Part shown: one piece after another, positions 16,701 through 24,285 of the stretch
Layout: each line of letters opens with the position of its first letter
Numbering within the stretch: position 1 is the stretch's first letter
Origin: Bacteroidota bacterium
GTDB taxonomy: Bacteria > Bacteroidota > Bacteroidia > Bacteroidales > JAADJA01
DNA length: 64,000 nt
Direction: 5' to 3'
Assembly (NCBI GenBank): GCA_020444515.1
Contig: JAHLKX010000007.1
Coordinates: 62,001-126,000, forward strand
The notes under the pieces: model-generated
What the model saw: the letters and a program-made list of their open reading frames with translations, nothing else
What the model was told of the DNA's origin: nothing
Databases searched by the model: none
Position numbers and translations under genes: made by a program

Positions 16701-17205
16701 CTACTATGAAGGGAAACCAGCTGACAGATCCTATCGCTTTGAAGTACATTCCCATCTTCAACCGCAAAGTGTTTTATTGGATGGATCACCAATGAACGAA
16801 TATGCCAGCCTTGAAGAGCTGGAAGCTGCTCCAGATGGATGGTTTTATGATCCGTTTGAAAAAATGGGACTGGTGTATGTAAAAACGCAACCGATCTCAC
16901 TTGATGATCCATTCACAGTGTCGATGGATTTAATGACTACAACCGGCAAAATAGAGTTTGATCACAGCATCTCCGTATTTCCAAATCCCTCCACCGGAAA
17001 TGTAAATATTGCTTCAACAGATCAACAAATTCAAAGAATCAGCTTATTTGATTACCAGGGAAGGGATTTGACAGATTCAATACAAATAGAATTACAACAA
17101 TTTGATGCACACATATTTTTAGGTAATCTCCCCAACGGTGTTTATTTCCTTGAAGTGAAAACTTCAAAAGGAAATGTAAAGGACAAAATCACCTTGTTGC
17201 GGTAA
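13789..17205 (+). CDS. Secreted multidomain glycoside hydrolase family 31 enzyme with T9SS sorting domain
   Basis: 1138 residues. Order: signal peptide (1-28, ending LQAQ), LamG/concanavalin-like domain (about 29-215), CARDB-like Ig domain (about 220-335), GH31 N-terminal beta domain and (beta/alpha)8 barrel (about 345-880), C-terminal beta domains, and a T9SS type A sorting domain (1062-1138, VFPNPSTGNV...GVYFLEVKTSKG). The predicted nucleophile is Asp655 in KLDVAW and the acid/base Asp706 in WSGDQSG. GH31 members are retaining alpha-glycosidases or transglycosylases (glucosidase, xylosidase, galactosidase); specificity is not decided here. LamG suggests polysaccharide binding at the cell surface. 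Single gene, not in a SusCD locus. Confidence 0.93.
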   Translation: MKKLSILIITLTVVITTSFLLSTGLQAQYSLDFNGEGDYVALNGTDFAPPWSVEVMVNKNLTDNYQHLLTSTDGNSGIRIEQWWGTKVGFTQAGVADWYFNYVLPIGQWVQLSITNDGSVTKLYVNGTYNSQVNASINFPMKWISKNNVDASLNAKIDELRIWDIALGEDVIAQYANQPVDPSHPNYDNLQHYYKFEEGSGNTCYDSKGSLNGTIYGAVYYTDTDHDAGIDKLVAPENTPDNYSSEEPLIVRVKNYGFEDITENFDVAYTLGGILQETITIEAGTTPFGSGQTMEIEFTPIDLNTSGSYDFQFFTSLPNDENTNNDTLTKTLMSVSNVLGNVTNFAVDTNTVEFTCGTPKVRVIFYKEDMFRIWLAPTGNFYNPAGDNIVVSYNFPMIDINTSDEGDHYLISTDQLTLRAYKNPLRFELYESDNETIIWSEYQGLDYGTRTFQYLEPHDDEYFYGGGMQNGYFSHKGKKIKISKEISNWDDGAVPNPVPFYMSTYGYGAFRNTFSPGEYDFREVTAVSHNENRFDCFYFYGPSLKEVLDGYTELTGRPTLIPRWGLELGDADCYNANGQTTPDVITEVAEKYRDYDIPGGWILPNDGYGCGYTELPYVVEELHDLGFYTGLWTENGVSQIAWEVGTAGTRLCKLDVAWVGSGYLNALNACKAAFNGIEENCDSRGYVWSVCGWAGTQRYSAVWSGDQSGNFEYIRFHIPTFIGSGLSGYSYAGSDQDGIFGGSSTSYARDIQWKTFIPINYAMSGWAQSDKHPWNYGTTVMDIARDYLKLKMRLTPYMYTYCNAAYETGVPPVRAMILEFPDDPVVMDKTTQYQFMSGEWMLVAPVYEATNHRDSIYFPEGQWIDYWDGTVYQGEQFLNEYPADLTKCPVFIREGAIIPMYPEMLYDGQYPKDPVTFDVYPSGSTSFELYEDDGVTREHREGAFAKTLTTCEAPQFGQSGLVEINVGESVGYYEGKPADRSYRFEVHSHLQPQSVLLDGSPMNEYASLEELEAAPDGWFYDPFEKMGLVYVKTQPISLDDPFTVSMDLMTTTGKIEFDHSISVFPNPSTGNVNIASTDQQIQRISLFDYQGRDLTDSIQIELQQFDAHIFLGNLPNGVYFLEVKTSKGNVKDKITLLR

Positions 17206-17288
17206 ACATTCGCAGGCAAGGGTTGTTAAAAGTCTTGATCACGGGGACATTGATTAAATCATTTTTCATAAAACACGCCGATTAATAC

Positions 17289-17981
17289 ATGAAATACAGG
17301 CACATCTTTTTTGATCTTGACCGAACTTTGTACGATTTCGATGAAAGCACCCGCATGACTTTTTTGGAACTTTATAATAAGTTTAAGCTAAAGGAGCGCG
17401 GGGTTGAATCTTTTGACGAGTTCCTGGAAATGTATAAAACCAATAATGTAGCATTGTGGAACCGATACCGAAATGGCGAAATCAGTAAGCGCTTCCTGAA
17501 TGTGGAACGTTTTCATGTTACCTTACTGCATTTTCGACTCAATGACCGGGCTTTTGCAGGTCGATTTGCTGCAGATTACATCCGGCTGAGTCCTCAAAAT
17601 GAGGCCCTGTATCCTAACGTTCACGAGATACTCCAGTATCTGAAAGATAAATATACCCTTCACATTATCACCAATGGATTTGAAGAAGTTCAGGGGGTGA
17701 AAATGAAATCCAATAACCTTGATGGATATTTTGCAACCGTGACCACTTCAGAAGAAGCAGGAGCGAAAAAGCCCAACCCGAAAATATTTCACTATGCTAT
17801 GAAAAAAGCAGGCGCAAAACCTGGTGAAAGCATCATGATCGGAGATGATTATGAAGTGGATATTTTAGGTGCCCGTGATGTCGGGCTCGATCAGATTCTA
17901 TTCGAATCCAATGGTTCTTTTGAAAATGCGGAATGTACTCACCAAATAAAAGACCTATTAGAAATAAAGTCTATTTTATAA
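17289..17981 (+). CDS. yjjG: YjjG-family noncanonical pyrimidine nucleotidase (HAD hydrolase)
   Basis: 230 residues. All four HAD motifs are present: FFDLDRTLYD (Asp9 nucleophile, Asp11), ITNGFEE (motif II), KKPNPKIF (Lys) and MIGDDYEVDILGA (acidic motif IV). The overall pattern, including the helical cap, matches YjjG-type 5'-nucleotidases that clear noncanonical pyrimidine nucleotides. Cytoplasmic. It lies 80 bases upstream of the histidine kinase on the same strand without other linkage. Confidence 0.88.
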   Translation: MKYRHIFFDLDRTLYDFDESTRMTFLELYNKFKLKERGVESFDEFLEMYKTNNVALWNRYRNGEISKRFLNVERFHVTLLHFRLNDRAFAGRFAADYIRLSPQNEALYPNVHEILQYLKDKYTLHIITNGFEEVQGVKMKSNNLDGYFATVTTSEEAGAKKPNPKIFHYAMKKAGAKPGESIMIGDDYEVDILGARDVGLDQILFESNGSFENAECTHQIKDLLEIKSIL

Positions 17982-18063
17982 GCCCATTATATTGAAGCCC
18001 CGACTTTTGCATCTTCTCTATTTTTTTTATTTTTACGGGCTCAAGCTGCAAAATTCCAAACCT

Positions 18064-20007
18064 ATGCGGTCTATCCTATTTGTTTTTATTATCCAGATTT
18101 TATGGAGTAGCCTACTTGTTGGACAGTCAAAAATCGACAGTTTAATAATGGCAGGGCGCGACCTGGAACGTATCGACAAGGTTAAAAACCTGATCAACAT
18201 TTCTCGTCAGTATTTTATTCAGGAAGATACGGCAGGAATCCGCTATGCTTTAGAAGCCATTGACCTTTCAAGAGAAATCGATTATCATCCGGGTGTTGGA
18301 ATGGCCACACTTTTCCTGGCTTTGAACACAGAGTTTGTGGATACTGCTCAGGCCATCAAATATTTTATGTTATCCTCCGATACCCTGCTCGCTTTAAATC
18401 ATGATTGGGCTGGCTATGGATATGAAAATGCAGCACGGATTTACCAGGGCCGCGCCTGGTACCCCGAAGCACTTGATGCTGCACTTAAAGCACTAAGAAC
18501 CTATGAAATCGTTGGAGATAGTGTTCAGTATGCCAAAACGGCCTCGGCCATTGGTTATATTAATGATTTGATGCAAAATTACCGGGAGAGCGTCCGCTGG
18601 CAGAAAAAAGCGTTGACCTGGCTGAAGCCGGGTGAAGCCCCGGACGTTATTGGATTGATCCTCGGCCGCATAGATATTGCTTACGATGAGCTTAAAATAT
18701 ATGACAGCGCTCATTTTTACAATGACCGGGCGATCCAGATTTTCGATGAAATTGAGGATTATTATTACCTGTCACAATGGTATTCAAACAAGGCCAATAC
18801 ATACATGAAACAGGGGGAAATGAGTAAAGCCGAGGAGTATTTGAAGCAGGCCCTTCAATTTTCTAAAATGGAAACGGAATTGAGCATTATTTATATCAAC
18901 CTTGGAAAGGTATACCTGGAAACAAATCGATATCAGCAAGCACGCAAAATGATCGATTCTGCCATATACAGATCAAAAATACATGGGGAACAGGGTCATT
19001 TAAGTGAGGCCTATTTCAGGAAGTATGAGTTGTATAAAAAACTTGACAATGATAAACTGGCCCTTGATAATTACATCCTTTACAGTAACCTTAAAGATTC
19101 TTTATTGAATGAGAAAAAATCAGAACAGGTTGCAGATATGAGGGTTCGGTATGAAACCGAACAAAAGGAGAAACAATTGCTGGCCGAGCGTGCTGAGAAA
19201 GAGCGATTGGCCAAAGAAAAAGCGCTGGCAGACATCCGTCTTTACAATCGCAATAAATGGATCGTTGGGATCTCCAGCATTAGTCTCATTATCATTTTAT
19301 CAGCCTTAGCGTTCGGCCAGAAAAAGCAAAGAAAAATTCAGGCTGAAAAGGATGCCGCCATCATCATGGAACGCGAAAAGGGAATTAAGGCAGTGTTTGA
19401 TGCACAGGAAGAGGAACGGCAACGAATAGCCAAAGACCTGCACGATGGGATGGGACAGCAGATTAGTGCTGTAAAAATACATTTGCAGGGATTGAAAAAA
19501 GTGGTCTTGGAAAAAGTCCCCGGCCAGAAAAATGAGTTTGACAATATTGTCGATATGGTTTCGGAAACGGGAAGCGATATCCGAACTATTTCTCATCAAA
19601 TGATGCCACGGGCACTTACTGAACTTGGTTTGGTAGCAGCCTTTGAGGATATGCTTGAGAAAAGTTTTAAATACCACAAAATAGAACATAGCTTTGAACA
19701 CCACGGTATGGAGGAACGTTTTGCTGAACATATTGAAATAGGACTTTACCGAATTGCACAGGAATTGGTCAACAATATCATTAAGCATTCAGGAGCCGGT
19801 AAAGTAGATGTTCAATTGATGAAAACCGCCCATCACTGTGTGCTAATTGTTGAAGATGACGGAAAGGGAATAAGTAGTGTCGATCCAAAGGATGGTATAG
19901 GGATGATGAATATTAATACCAGATTGCGCACCTTGAATGGTGAAATGGATATGGAATCTGATAATGGTAAAGGAACCACGGCCACCATCCGGATAGCTTT
20001 AACCTGA
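18064..20007 (+). CDS. TPR-containing sensor histidine kinase (HisKA_3/NarX type)
   Basis: 647 residues from the ATG at 18064, which gives a clean signal peptide (MRSILFVFIIQILWSSLLVG); the frame extends to 17992 but adds an unlikely leader. A periplasmic region of about seven tetratricopeptide repeats is followed by a coiled coil (QKEKQLLAERAEKERLAKEK), one TM segment (WIVGISSISLIIILSALAF) and a cytoplasmic HisKA_3 domain with phospho-acceptor box IAKDLHDGMGQQ. A GHKL ATPase domain follows (LVNNIIKHSGA, VEDDGKGI, GIGMMNINTRL). It pairs with the NarL-type regulator five bases downstream. The signal sensed is unknown; TPRs suggest protein or peptide contacts. Confidence 0.92.
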   Translation: MRSILFVFIIQILWSSLLVGQSKIDSLIMAGRDLERIDKVKNLINISRQYFIQEDTAGIRYALEAIDLSREIDYHPGVGMATLFLALNTEFVDTAQAIKYFMLSSDTLLALNHDWAGYGYENAARIYQGRAWYPEALDAALKALRTYEIVGDSVQYAKTASAIGYINDLMQNYRESVRWQKKALTWLKPGEAPDVIGLILGRIDIAYDELKIYDSAHFYNDRAIQIFDEIEDYYYLSQWYSNKANTYMKQGEMSKAEEYLKQALQFSKMETELSIIYINLGKVYLETNRYQQARKMIDSAIYRSKIHGEQGHLSEAYFRKYELYKKLDNDKLALDNYILYSNLKDSLLNEKKSEQVADMRVRYETEQKEKQLLAERAEKERLAKEKALADIRLYNRNKWIVGISSISLIIILSALAFGQKKQRKIQAEKDAAIIMEREKGIKAVFDAQEEERQRIAKDLHDGMGQQISAVKIHLQGLKKVVLEKVPGQKNEFDNIVDMVSETGSDIRTISHQMMPRALTELGLVAAFEDMLEKSFKYHKIEHSFEHHGMEERFAEHIEIGLYRIAQELVNNIIKHSGAGKVDVQLMKTAHHCVLIVEDDGKGISSVDPKDGIGMMNINTRLRTLNGEMDMESDNGKGTTATIRIALT

Positions 20008-20012
20008 TAAGT

Positions 20013-20666
20013 ATGGAAAAAAATGCCTATAAATTGATTCTTGCCGACGATCATGATATTCTTCTTGACAGTTTGGAAGGATTGCTTAAAAGCGAGGAAG
20101 ATTTGAATGTGATCGGAAAAGTTAATTCTGGAGAAGAACTTATTGAACGTGTGAAAATGTCAGTACCTGATCTTTGTATCATGGATATGGACATGCCCGG
20201 GATGAATGGGATGGTGGCCTCTGAAAAATTACTGTCTGATTATCCGGAGATCAAAATTTTGATCCTGAGCATGCATAGCGAAACAAGCCTCATTAAAAAT
20301 ATGGTGAAGTTGGGAATCAAAGGCTATCTTACTAAAACCTGTGACCGGGATGAGTTCTTTTTTGCCATCCGGCAGATATTGAAAGGAAAACCCTATTTTT
20401 CCAATGAAATACTGGAGTCGGTGGCCAAAAAAGAAGAGCAGCCGGCAGATGCGAGTGACCTGGCTAAAATAGGATTGCTCAGCAGCCGGGAACGGGAAAT
20501 TGTAAAACTGGTATGTGATGGTCTTTCCAACAAACAGATCGGTGAAAAACTTTTCCTGAGCCATAAAACAGTTGATAATCATCGGACCAGTATCATGCGC
20601 AAACTGGAGGTTCATAATGTGGTGGAACTGATCCGGTTTTGTATTAAAAACGGGTTGGTCGATTAG
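20013..20666 (+). CDS. NarL/FixJ-family response regulator
   Basis: 217 residues. A receiver domain with phospho-acceptor Asp58 (CIMDMDMPGMNG), acidic pair DDHD near residue 12 and conserved Lys in GYLTKTCD is followed by a LuxR-type HTH (LSSREREIVKLVCDGLSNKQIGEKLFLSHKTVDNH). It starts five bases after the kinase stop, so the two are co-transcribed and form a cognate two-component system. The target genes are unknown. Confidence 0.94.
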   Translation: MEKNAYKLILADDHDILLDSLEGLLKSEEDLNVIGKVNSGEELIERVKMSVPDLCIMDMDMPGMNGMVASEKLLSDYPEIKILILSMHSETSLIKNMVKLGIKGYLTKTCDRDEFFFAIRQILKGKPYFSNEILESVAKKEEQPADASDLAKIGLLSSREREIVKLVCDGLSNKQIGEKLFLSHKTVDNHRTSIMRKLEVHNVVELIRFCIKNGLVD

Positions 20667-20699
20667 TGCACCCGAAGCTGGTGACGGTAGTAAAAGGAT

Positions 20700-20733
20700 A
20701 AAAAAAACCGCCCTTCAGGTTATGAAAGGCGGT
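20700..20733 (-). terminator. Rho-independent terminator of ssb
   Basis: On the minus strand ACCGCC and GGCGGT, extended by A/T pairs with one bulge, form a hairpin followed by eight T (the A run at 20700-20707 on the plus strand). It lies 25 bases after the ssb stop and may also slow plus-strand readthrough. Confidence 0.8.
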
Positions 20734-20757
20734 ACCTAACTGGTTTCGGAGGTTACC

Positions 20758-21096
20758 CTACTCCTTTGATTTCAGCAGAAGAATTTCATTGGCCACCACT
20801 TCGGTGATGTAATGCTTGTTGCCTTCTTTGTCATCCCATGAGCGGGTTGTCAGTTTTCCTTCAAGGGCTACCTCGCTGCCTTTTTTCAGGAGCTTTTCAA
20901 CGATTTTGGCGGCGCCGTTCCAGGCTATGATATTGTGCCATTGCGTTTCGGTGATCTTTTCGCCTTTGTCATTTTTGTAATATTCTGAAGTTGCCATGGA
21001 AAAGCGAGCTTTGGTTTTACCACCGTCAAATTCTTTGATTTCAGGATCATTTCCGAGGTTTCCGATGAGTTGTACTCTGTTTTTTAGTGCGTTCAT
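20758..21096 (-). CDS. ssb: Single-stranded DNA-binding protein, short paralog without acidic tail
   Basis: 112 residues forming only the OB fold: MNALKNRVQLIGNLGNDPE, FSMATSEYYKNDKGE, TQWHNIIAWNGAAK and GSEVALEGKLTTRSWDDKEGNKHY are the family landmarks. Replicative SSBs carry a disordered tail ending in an acidic tip (DDDIPF-like) that recruits repair proteins; here the chain stops at LLLKSKE. It may be an accessory SSB for transformation, repair or mobile DNA. The next gene upstream is an S23-like protein. Confidence 0.95.
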   Translation of the reverse strand: MNALKNRVQLIGNLGNDPEIKEFDGGKTKARFSMATSEYYKNDKGEKITETQWHNIIAWNGAAKIVEKLLKKGSEVALEGKLTTRSWDDKEGNKHYITEVVANEILLLKSKE

Positions 21097-21133
21097 AATT
21101 GTAAGATTTAAAGATTAATTATTAATTAGTTAT

Positions 21134-21589
21134 TTATGAGTTCGAAGTTTGAAGTTCGATGTTTGATGCCGAATTATAGGCTTCGGACTTCGGCTTCCGC
21201 TCTTTGAATTTATACCCTTTGTGATTGGAAGATTTAATATATTTGATGAGTCCATTTATCATTTTGCTGATTTCACTTGCTGAATTAAAAAGTTCTTCCT
21301 GTTCATTTTGCTGAATAAGACCATGGTCAAATGCGCGATAAAGTTGAGATCTTAGCTCAGCCGTTGAGCCTTTGGCAATTGCCAGAAATTGAATAAATTC
21401 TTTATTTCCCCCGCGCTCAAATCCTTCTGCTATATTGTCCATAATTGATCCTGCTGATTTATTTATTTGCCATGCCAGTGCATGGGCACTTTTAAATAAT
21501 TTATTGGTAGTAATCAGAAAGATTTTTCTTGAAAGTTCCCGGCTTTTTGCCCAGGCGTTGATGTCTTCAAATTTTTCAAATGATGCCAT
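21134..21589 (-). CDS. Four-helix-bundle protein (S23 / 23S rRNA intervening-sequence type)
   Basis: 151 residues from the ATG at 21589 (MASFEKFEDINAWAKSRELS); a TTG at 21619 in the same frame lies inside a repeat and is less likely. The family landmarks are DINAWAKSRELSRKIF, QINKSAGSIMDNIAEGFERG, FIQFLAIAKGSTAELRSQLY. Members form small helical bundles found in rRNA intervening sequences and scattered through Bacteroidota genomes; their role is unsettled. The last residues (SEAYNSASNIELQTSNS) are encoded by the left repeat flank, so the tail is probably repeat-derived. Inverted repeats at 21140-21161 and 21607-21648 bracket it. Confidence 0.9.
   Translation of the reverse strand: MASFEKFEDINAWAKSRELSRKIFLITTNKLFKSAHALAWQINKSAGSIMDNIAEGFERGGNKEFIQFLAIAKGSTAELRSQLYRAFDHGLIQQNEQEELFNSASEISKMINGLIKYIKSSNHKGYKFKERKPKSEAYNSASNIELQTSNS
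21140..21161. repeat. Left inverted repeat around the S23-like gene
   Basis: A 22-base unit made of GTTCGAAGTTTGAAG plus TTCGATG. It matches the reverse complement of the right flank (21607-21648) except that the right copy has two more GAAGTTT heptads. Confidence 0.65.
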
Positions 21590-21606
21590 TTTATTTTTTG
21601 TTTTTT

Positions 21607-21648
21607 CATCGAACTTCAAACTTCAAACTTCAAACTTCGAACTTCGAT
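21607..21648. repeat. Right inverted repeat with heptad array
   Basis: Begins CATCGAACTTC and contains three AAACTTC heptads, then GAACTTCGAT. It is inverted relative to 21140-21161. Confidence 0.65.
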
Positions 21649-21783
21649 TGATTTGTTGATGAAGCAAAATTATATCAGCCGGTTTCCCCGATTCGGTTAA
21701 TAATTAATTGTATTCGTTTAACATTCGTTTGTAGTCGGGTGTAACCGAGTAAAAACTATTAAGTGATTTATAATGAGGAACTA

Positions 21784-21823
21784 AATTTTGCTTTTAAACA
21801 GCAAAATTAATTGCGTAAATTTG
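21784..21823 (+). promoter_or_regulatory. Inverted repeat and -7 element upstream of the lipoprotein gene
   Basis: AATTTTGC (21784-21791) and GCAAAATT (21801-21808) form a perfect 8-bp inverted repeat just before TAAATTTG (21816-21823), which matches TAnnTTTG. The gene starts at 21867. Confidence 0.45.
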
Positions 21824-21866
21824 TGATATTACAAGTTGTGCCTCATATTAAAGAGACCAAGGAACA

Positions 21867-22466
21867 ATGAAAAATAAACTATACATATTATTTCTAATAG
21901 TGATTTTGCAATCCTGTTTGAATCTAACAGACCCAGAACATCAAGCAGAGTATATTGAAAGTTATAGGTCATTTGACAAAGATTTGGTTGACCACTTCCC
22001 TTTAAAAGTACCCAATAACTGGACTCACGTATCTTATGGCACACCAGATTATATTAATGAATGGAGTAGTACTACAGGACTTGAATTAAAAATCCGAATA
22101 ACTTCGAAAGACAAATTTGAGAAACTTAAAGAACAACTTACAGAAAATGTAAGTGTATTAAAGAACTCGTCAGATAGTTGTTTACTGATTGTTGATTCTG
22201 AGGAAAATTCGAGGTTAATAAAATGTGAGAGTTTTTATCCAATACCACAAGAAACAATATTTGAATACAATGACCGAAATGAAGAATGGGTTAAAGTTGA
22301 AAATTGTGAGATAGCAATATTGGACTATAATCTTGGTAAATTCATTGAATCAGAATATTTAACAGTAAAAGAAAATCTCCCAGCAAAATGGAGAAATGGA
22401 TATTCTAAAGGATATGCTTTCAATAATAGTGAACAGACAATAATGTATTGGTTAATCATTTGGTAA
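21867..22466 (+). CDS. Unknown lipoprotein
   Basis: 199 residues. Signal MKNKLYILFLIVILQSC gives a lipobox (LQSC) with the lipidated cysteine at 17. No recognised domain. The mature part is mixed alpha/beta with several acidic stretches. Base composition is more AT-rich than the surroundings, as in the next two genes, which suggests a transferred or accessory block. It overlaps no neighbour; the next gene starts 11 bases later. Function unknown. Confidence 0.7.
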   Translation: MKNKLYILFLIVILQSCLNLTDPEHQAEYIESYRSFDKDLVDHFPLKVPNNWTHVSYGTPDYINEWSSTTGLELKIRITSKDKFEKLKEQLTENVSVLKNSSDSCLLIVDSEENSRLIKCESFYPIPQETIFEYNDRNEEWVKVENCEIAILDYNLGKFIESEYLTVKENLPAKWRNGYSKGYAFNNSEQTIMYWLIIW

Positions 22467-22477
22467 AATTTAACAAT

Positions 22478-22828
22478 ATGAACATAAAAAATCTACTGAC
22501 TAAGTATTCAATATTGCTATTGATTTATATTGGATTAATTCGTTTTGTAAAACCTTATGGATTGCAATTATATTACACGCTTCATTCTCAGCCAGACATG
22601 ATGCCTGAAGATGTAAGAACGATTCAATCTGCTTTTATTACGATAACATTCTTGTTGAATCTTATTCTTTCGATTTTCATTATTGTAGATTCAAAACAAA
22701 AAAGGACTATTGACTGGTTAATAGTAATAATTACACTCTTTAGTGCAGAAACAGGGATTGCATTATTCTTAATATGGCAGATATACAAGGAATTGAATAA
22801 AAAATACGAGGCACAACAAAAAATATAA
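22478..22828 (+). CDS. Unknown small membrane protein
   Basis: 116 residues from the ATG at 22478, with three hydrophobic segments (about 11-29, 53-73, 84-103) and a lysine-rich cytoplasmic tail (KELNKKYEAQQKI). The frame opens at 22448, but that would overlap the preceding lipoprotein stop. No family recognised. AT-rich like its neighbours; it is probably co-transcribed with the lipoprotein. Confidence 0.6.
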   Translation: MNIKNLLTKYSILLLIYIGLIRFVKPYGLQLYYTLHSQPDMMPEDVRTIQSAFITITFLLNLILSIFIIVDSKQKRTIDWLIVIITLFSAETGIALFLIWQIYKELNKKYEAQQKI

Positions 22829-22901
22829 TGCATTTGGCAGATAGTGCTAAAAATGAAGATGATAGCATTTAAGAAACATAGTAGTAACTTGAAAATTTGG
22901 A

Positions 22902-22943
22902 GCGTTTAAATGCCAAACGCACCATATTAAAACCGTTGGCACC
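22902..22943 (+). repeat. Small hairpin and CCGTTGGCACC arm upstream of an unknown gene
   Basis: GCGTTT (22902-22907) and AAACGC (22915-22920) form a hairpin, followed by CCGTTGGCACC (22933-22943). GTTGGCACC recurs in inverse orientation (GGTGCCAAC, 23715-23723) after the next gene, so the gene lies between matching arms like a cassette. Confidence 0.45.
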
Positions 22944-22983
22944 CATTAAAAAACGATAAAGCAGTTATAAAAGCATTGATTAA

Positions 22984-23706
22984 ATGAATAGACTCATAAG
23001 ACTGTTAATTATTATAATTCTAATTTTATTAATGCTTGTAGTGGGTATCTTAACTTTTGGATTAATTTGGTCAGAGTTTATAGTTGAAGCTGATTTTGAA
23101 ACTTCAGGAACAGGGTTTAATAAGACGATAATTTGGATGTTTTTAATTTTTTCAACTCTACTTTCAACTCTCATTGAGAATATTAACTCATTAATTAAGC
23201 ACAGTAAGACAAGCACAAGTAAAGGGAAATATTATGATATATCAGATTTCGAGTTTGTTTATACAATTAAAATGGATTTCTGGAGAGTATTTAAAATTTC
23301 TTTTTGCAATACATTTCGAGAACCAATTTTCTTCCTTTTCACAGGGATTTTTGTTCTGCCGCTTTTTCAAGACAAAGAGTTTATAGATCCATTTAATTTT
23401 ACTAATATTTTAATTATGATTATGGCAATTGGACTAGGAATGATTATTCTAAGCTTTTTACATTCAGTCTTCAATTACATTTTAACCTATGGCTCAGGAA
23501 AAGAACTAAATTTAACCATTTCTCAATTGGGATTGTTTTTTAAAGACAAAAAAGGGACACGACATTTGGCTTGGTCAAAAATTAAAAAGATTCAAGAATC
23601 TGATTTATTTATAATTTTTAAAGTAAATAGATTTTATCGATTATATATTCTTAAGGATTTAATTGATAAGACTGATTTGGGAAAAATACGTAAGAACCTG
23701 ACATGA
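22984..23706 (+). CDS. Unknown membrane protein with possible YcxB/PH-like C-terminal domain
   Basis: 240 residues with four hydrophobic segments (about 5-28, 48-65, 112-130, 140-165) and a soluble C-terminal domain (LNLTISQLGLFFKDKKGTRH, AWSKIKKIQESDLFIIFK, RLYILKD) resembling the YcxB-like domain seen in small bacterial membrane proteins. It is AT-rich and sits between inverted GTTGGCACC/GGTGCCAAC arms. Function unknown. It may be a mobile cassette gene. Confidence 0.65.
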   Translation: MNRLIRLLIIIILILLMLVVGILTFGLIWSEFIVEADFETSGTGFNKTIIWMFLIFSTLLSTLIENINSLIKHSKTSTSKGKYYDISDFEFVYTIKMDFWRVFKISFCNTFREPIFFLFTGIFVLPLFQDKEFIDPFNFTNILIMIMAIGLGMIILSFLHSVFNYILTYGSGKELNLTISQLGLFFKDKKGTRHLAWSKIKKIQESDLFIIFKVNRFYRLYILKDLIDKTDLGKIRKNLT

Positions 23707-23711
23707 AAAAT

Positions 23712-23835
23712 AACGGTGCCAACTTAGGATAAATATACGTGATGCGGGGCGCTTTGATAAATTTGAACATTATAGGTTTTAATAAATAATGTAGCGGTTT
23801 GATAGTGAAGAGCCTTAAAACCCCGCACTATACAT
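23712..23835 (+). repeat. Nested inverted repeat (attC-like hairpin)
   Basis: Starts with AACGGTGCCAAC (23712-23723). Outer arms TGCGGGG (23743-23749) and CCCCGCA (23821-23827) enclose inner arms ACATTAT (23767-23773) and ATAATGT (23786-23792). The pattern is like the long imperfect hairpins seen after unlinked small genes in Bacteroidota and, loosely, like integron attC sites. No integrase is in the window. Confidence 0.45.
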
Positions 23836-23883
23836 GTTCGAGACTGTGAATTTCAATATTTATTATGTCATAATATATCAATT

Positions 23884-24234
23884 ATGCCTTACAACGAATT
23901 TCTTGCCGACCGAATAAAAAGATTGCTACTTGAGCAAAAAGTATTTTTTGAAGCCAAAAAAATGATGGGCGGACTTGCTTTTATGGTGAACGATAAAATG
24001 TGCGTGGGAGTGATCAAAGACGAACTCATGGTGCGCATCGATCCTGAAATATATGAAGCTTCTTTGCAAAAGCCCGGTTGCCATATCATGGATTTCACCG
24101 GCCGACCAATGAAAGGTTTTGTGATGGTTAATGCCGAAGGTATCGATATGGACGATGACCTGGCTTACTGGATAGGCCTTGCGCTTCATTTTAATCCCAA
24201 AGCGAAATCCAGTAAATCCAAAAAGAAAAGTTAA
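23884..24234 (+). CDS. TfoX/Sxy N-terminal-domain protein
   Basis: 116 residues consisting of the TfoX_N domain only: MPYNEFLADRIKRLL, KKMMGGLAFMVNDKMCVG, LMVRIDPEIYE, MDFTGRPMKGFVMV. The N domain occurs alone in many bacteria without natural competence, often annotated as a stress-related or unknown protein. The C-terminal half of true TfoX/Sxy is absent. The tail is a lysine/serine-rich stretch (KAKSSKSKKKS). It leads a set of small cytoplasmic genes (pirin, VOC, DUF1801). Confidence 0.88.
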   Translation: MPYNEFLADRIKRLLLEQKVFFEAKKMMGGLAFMVNDKMCVGVIKDELMVRIDPEIYEASLQKPGCHIMDFTGRPMKGFVMVNAEGIDMDDDLAYWIGLALHFNPKAKSSKSKKKS

Positions 24235-24285
24235 TCGGGCTAAACAGCGCAGCGTTCGATTTGTTATCTATATAAACTTTCCGAT

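Noticed and set aside
20229..20615. 128-codon minus frame inside the response regulator
   Set aside because: Antisense shadow of a clear REC-HTH gene.
22904..23835. Full integron with attI and integrase
   Set aside because: Only hairpins and matching arms are visible; no integrase or cassette array is in the window, so the call is limited to attC-like.
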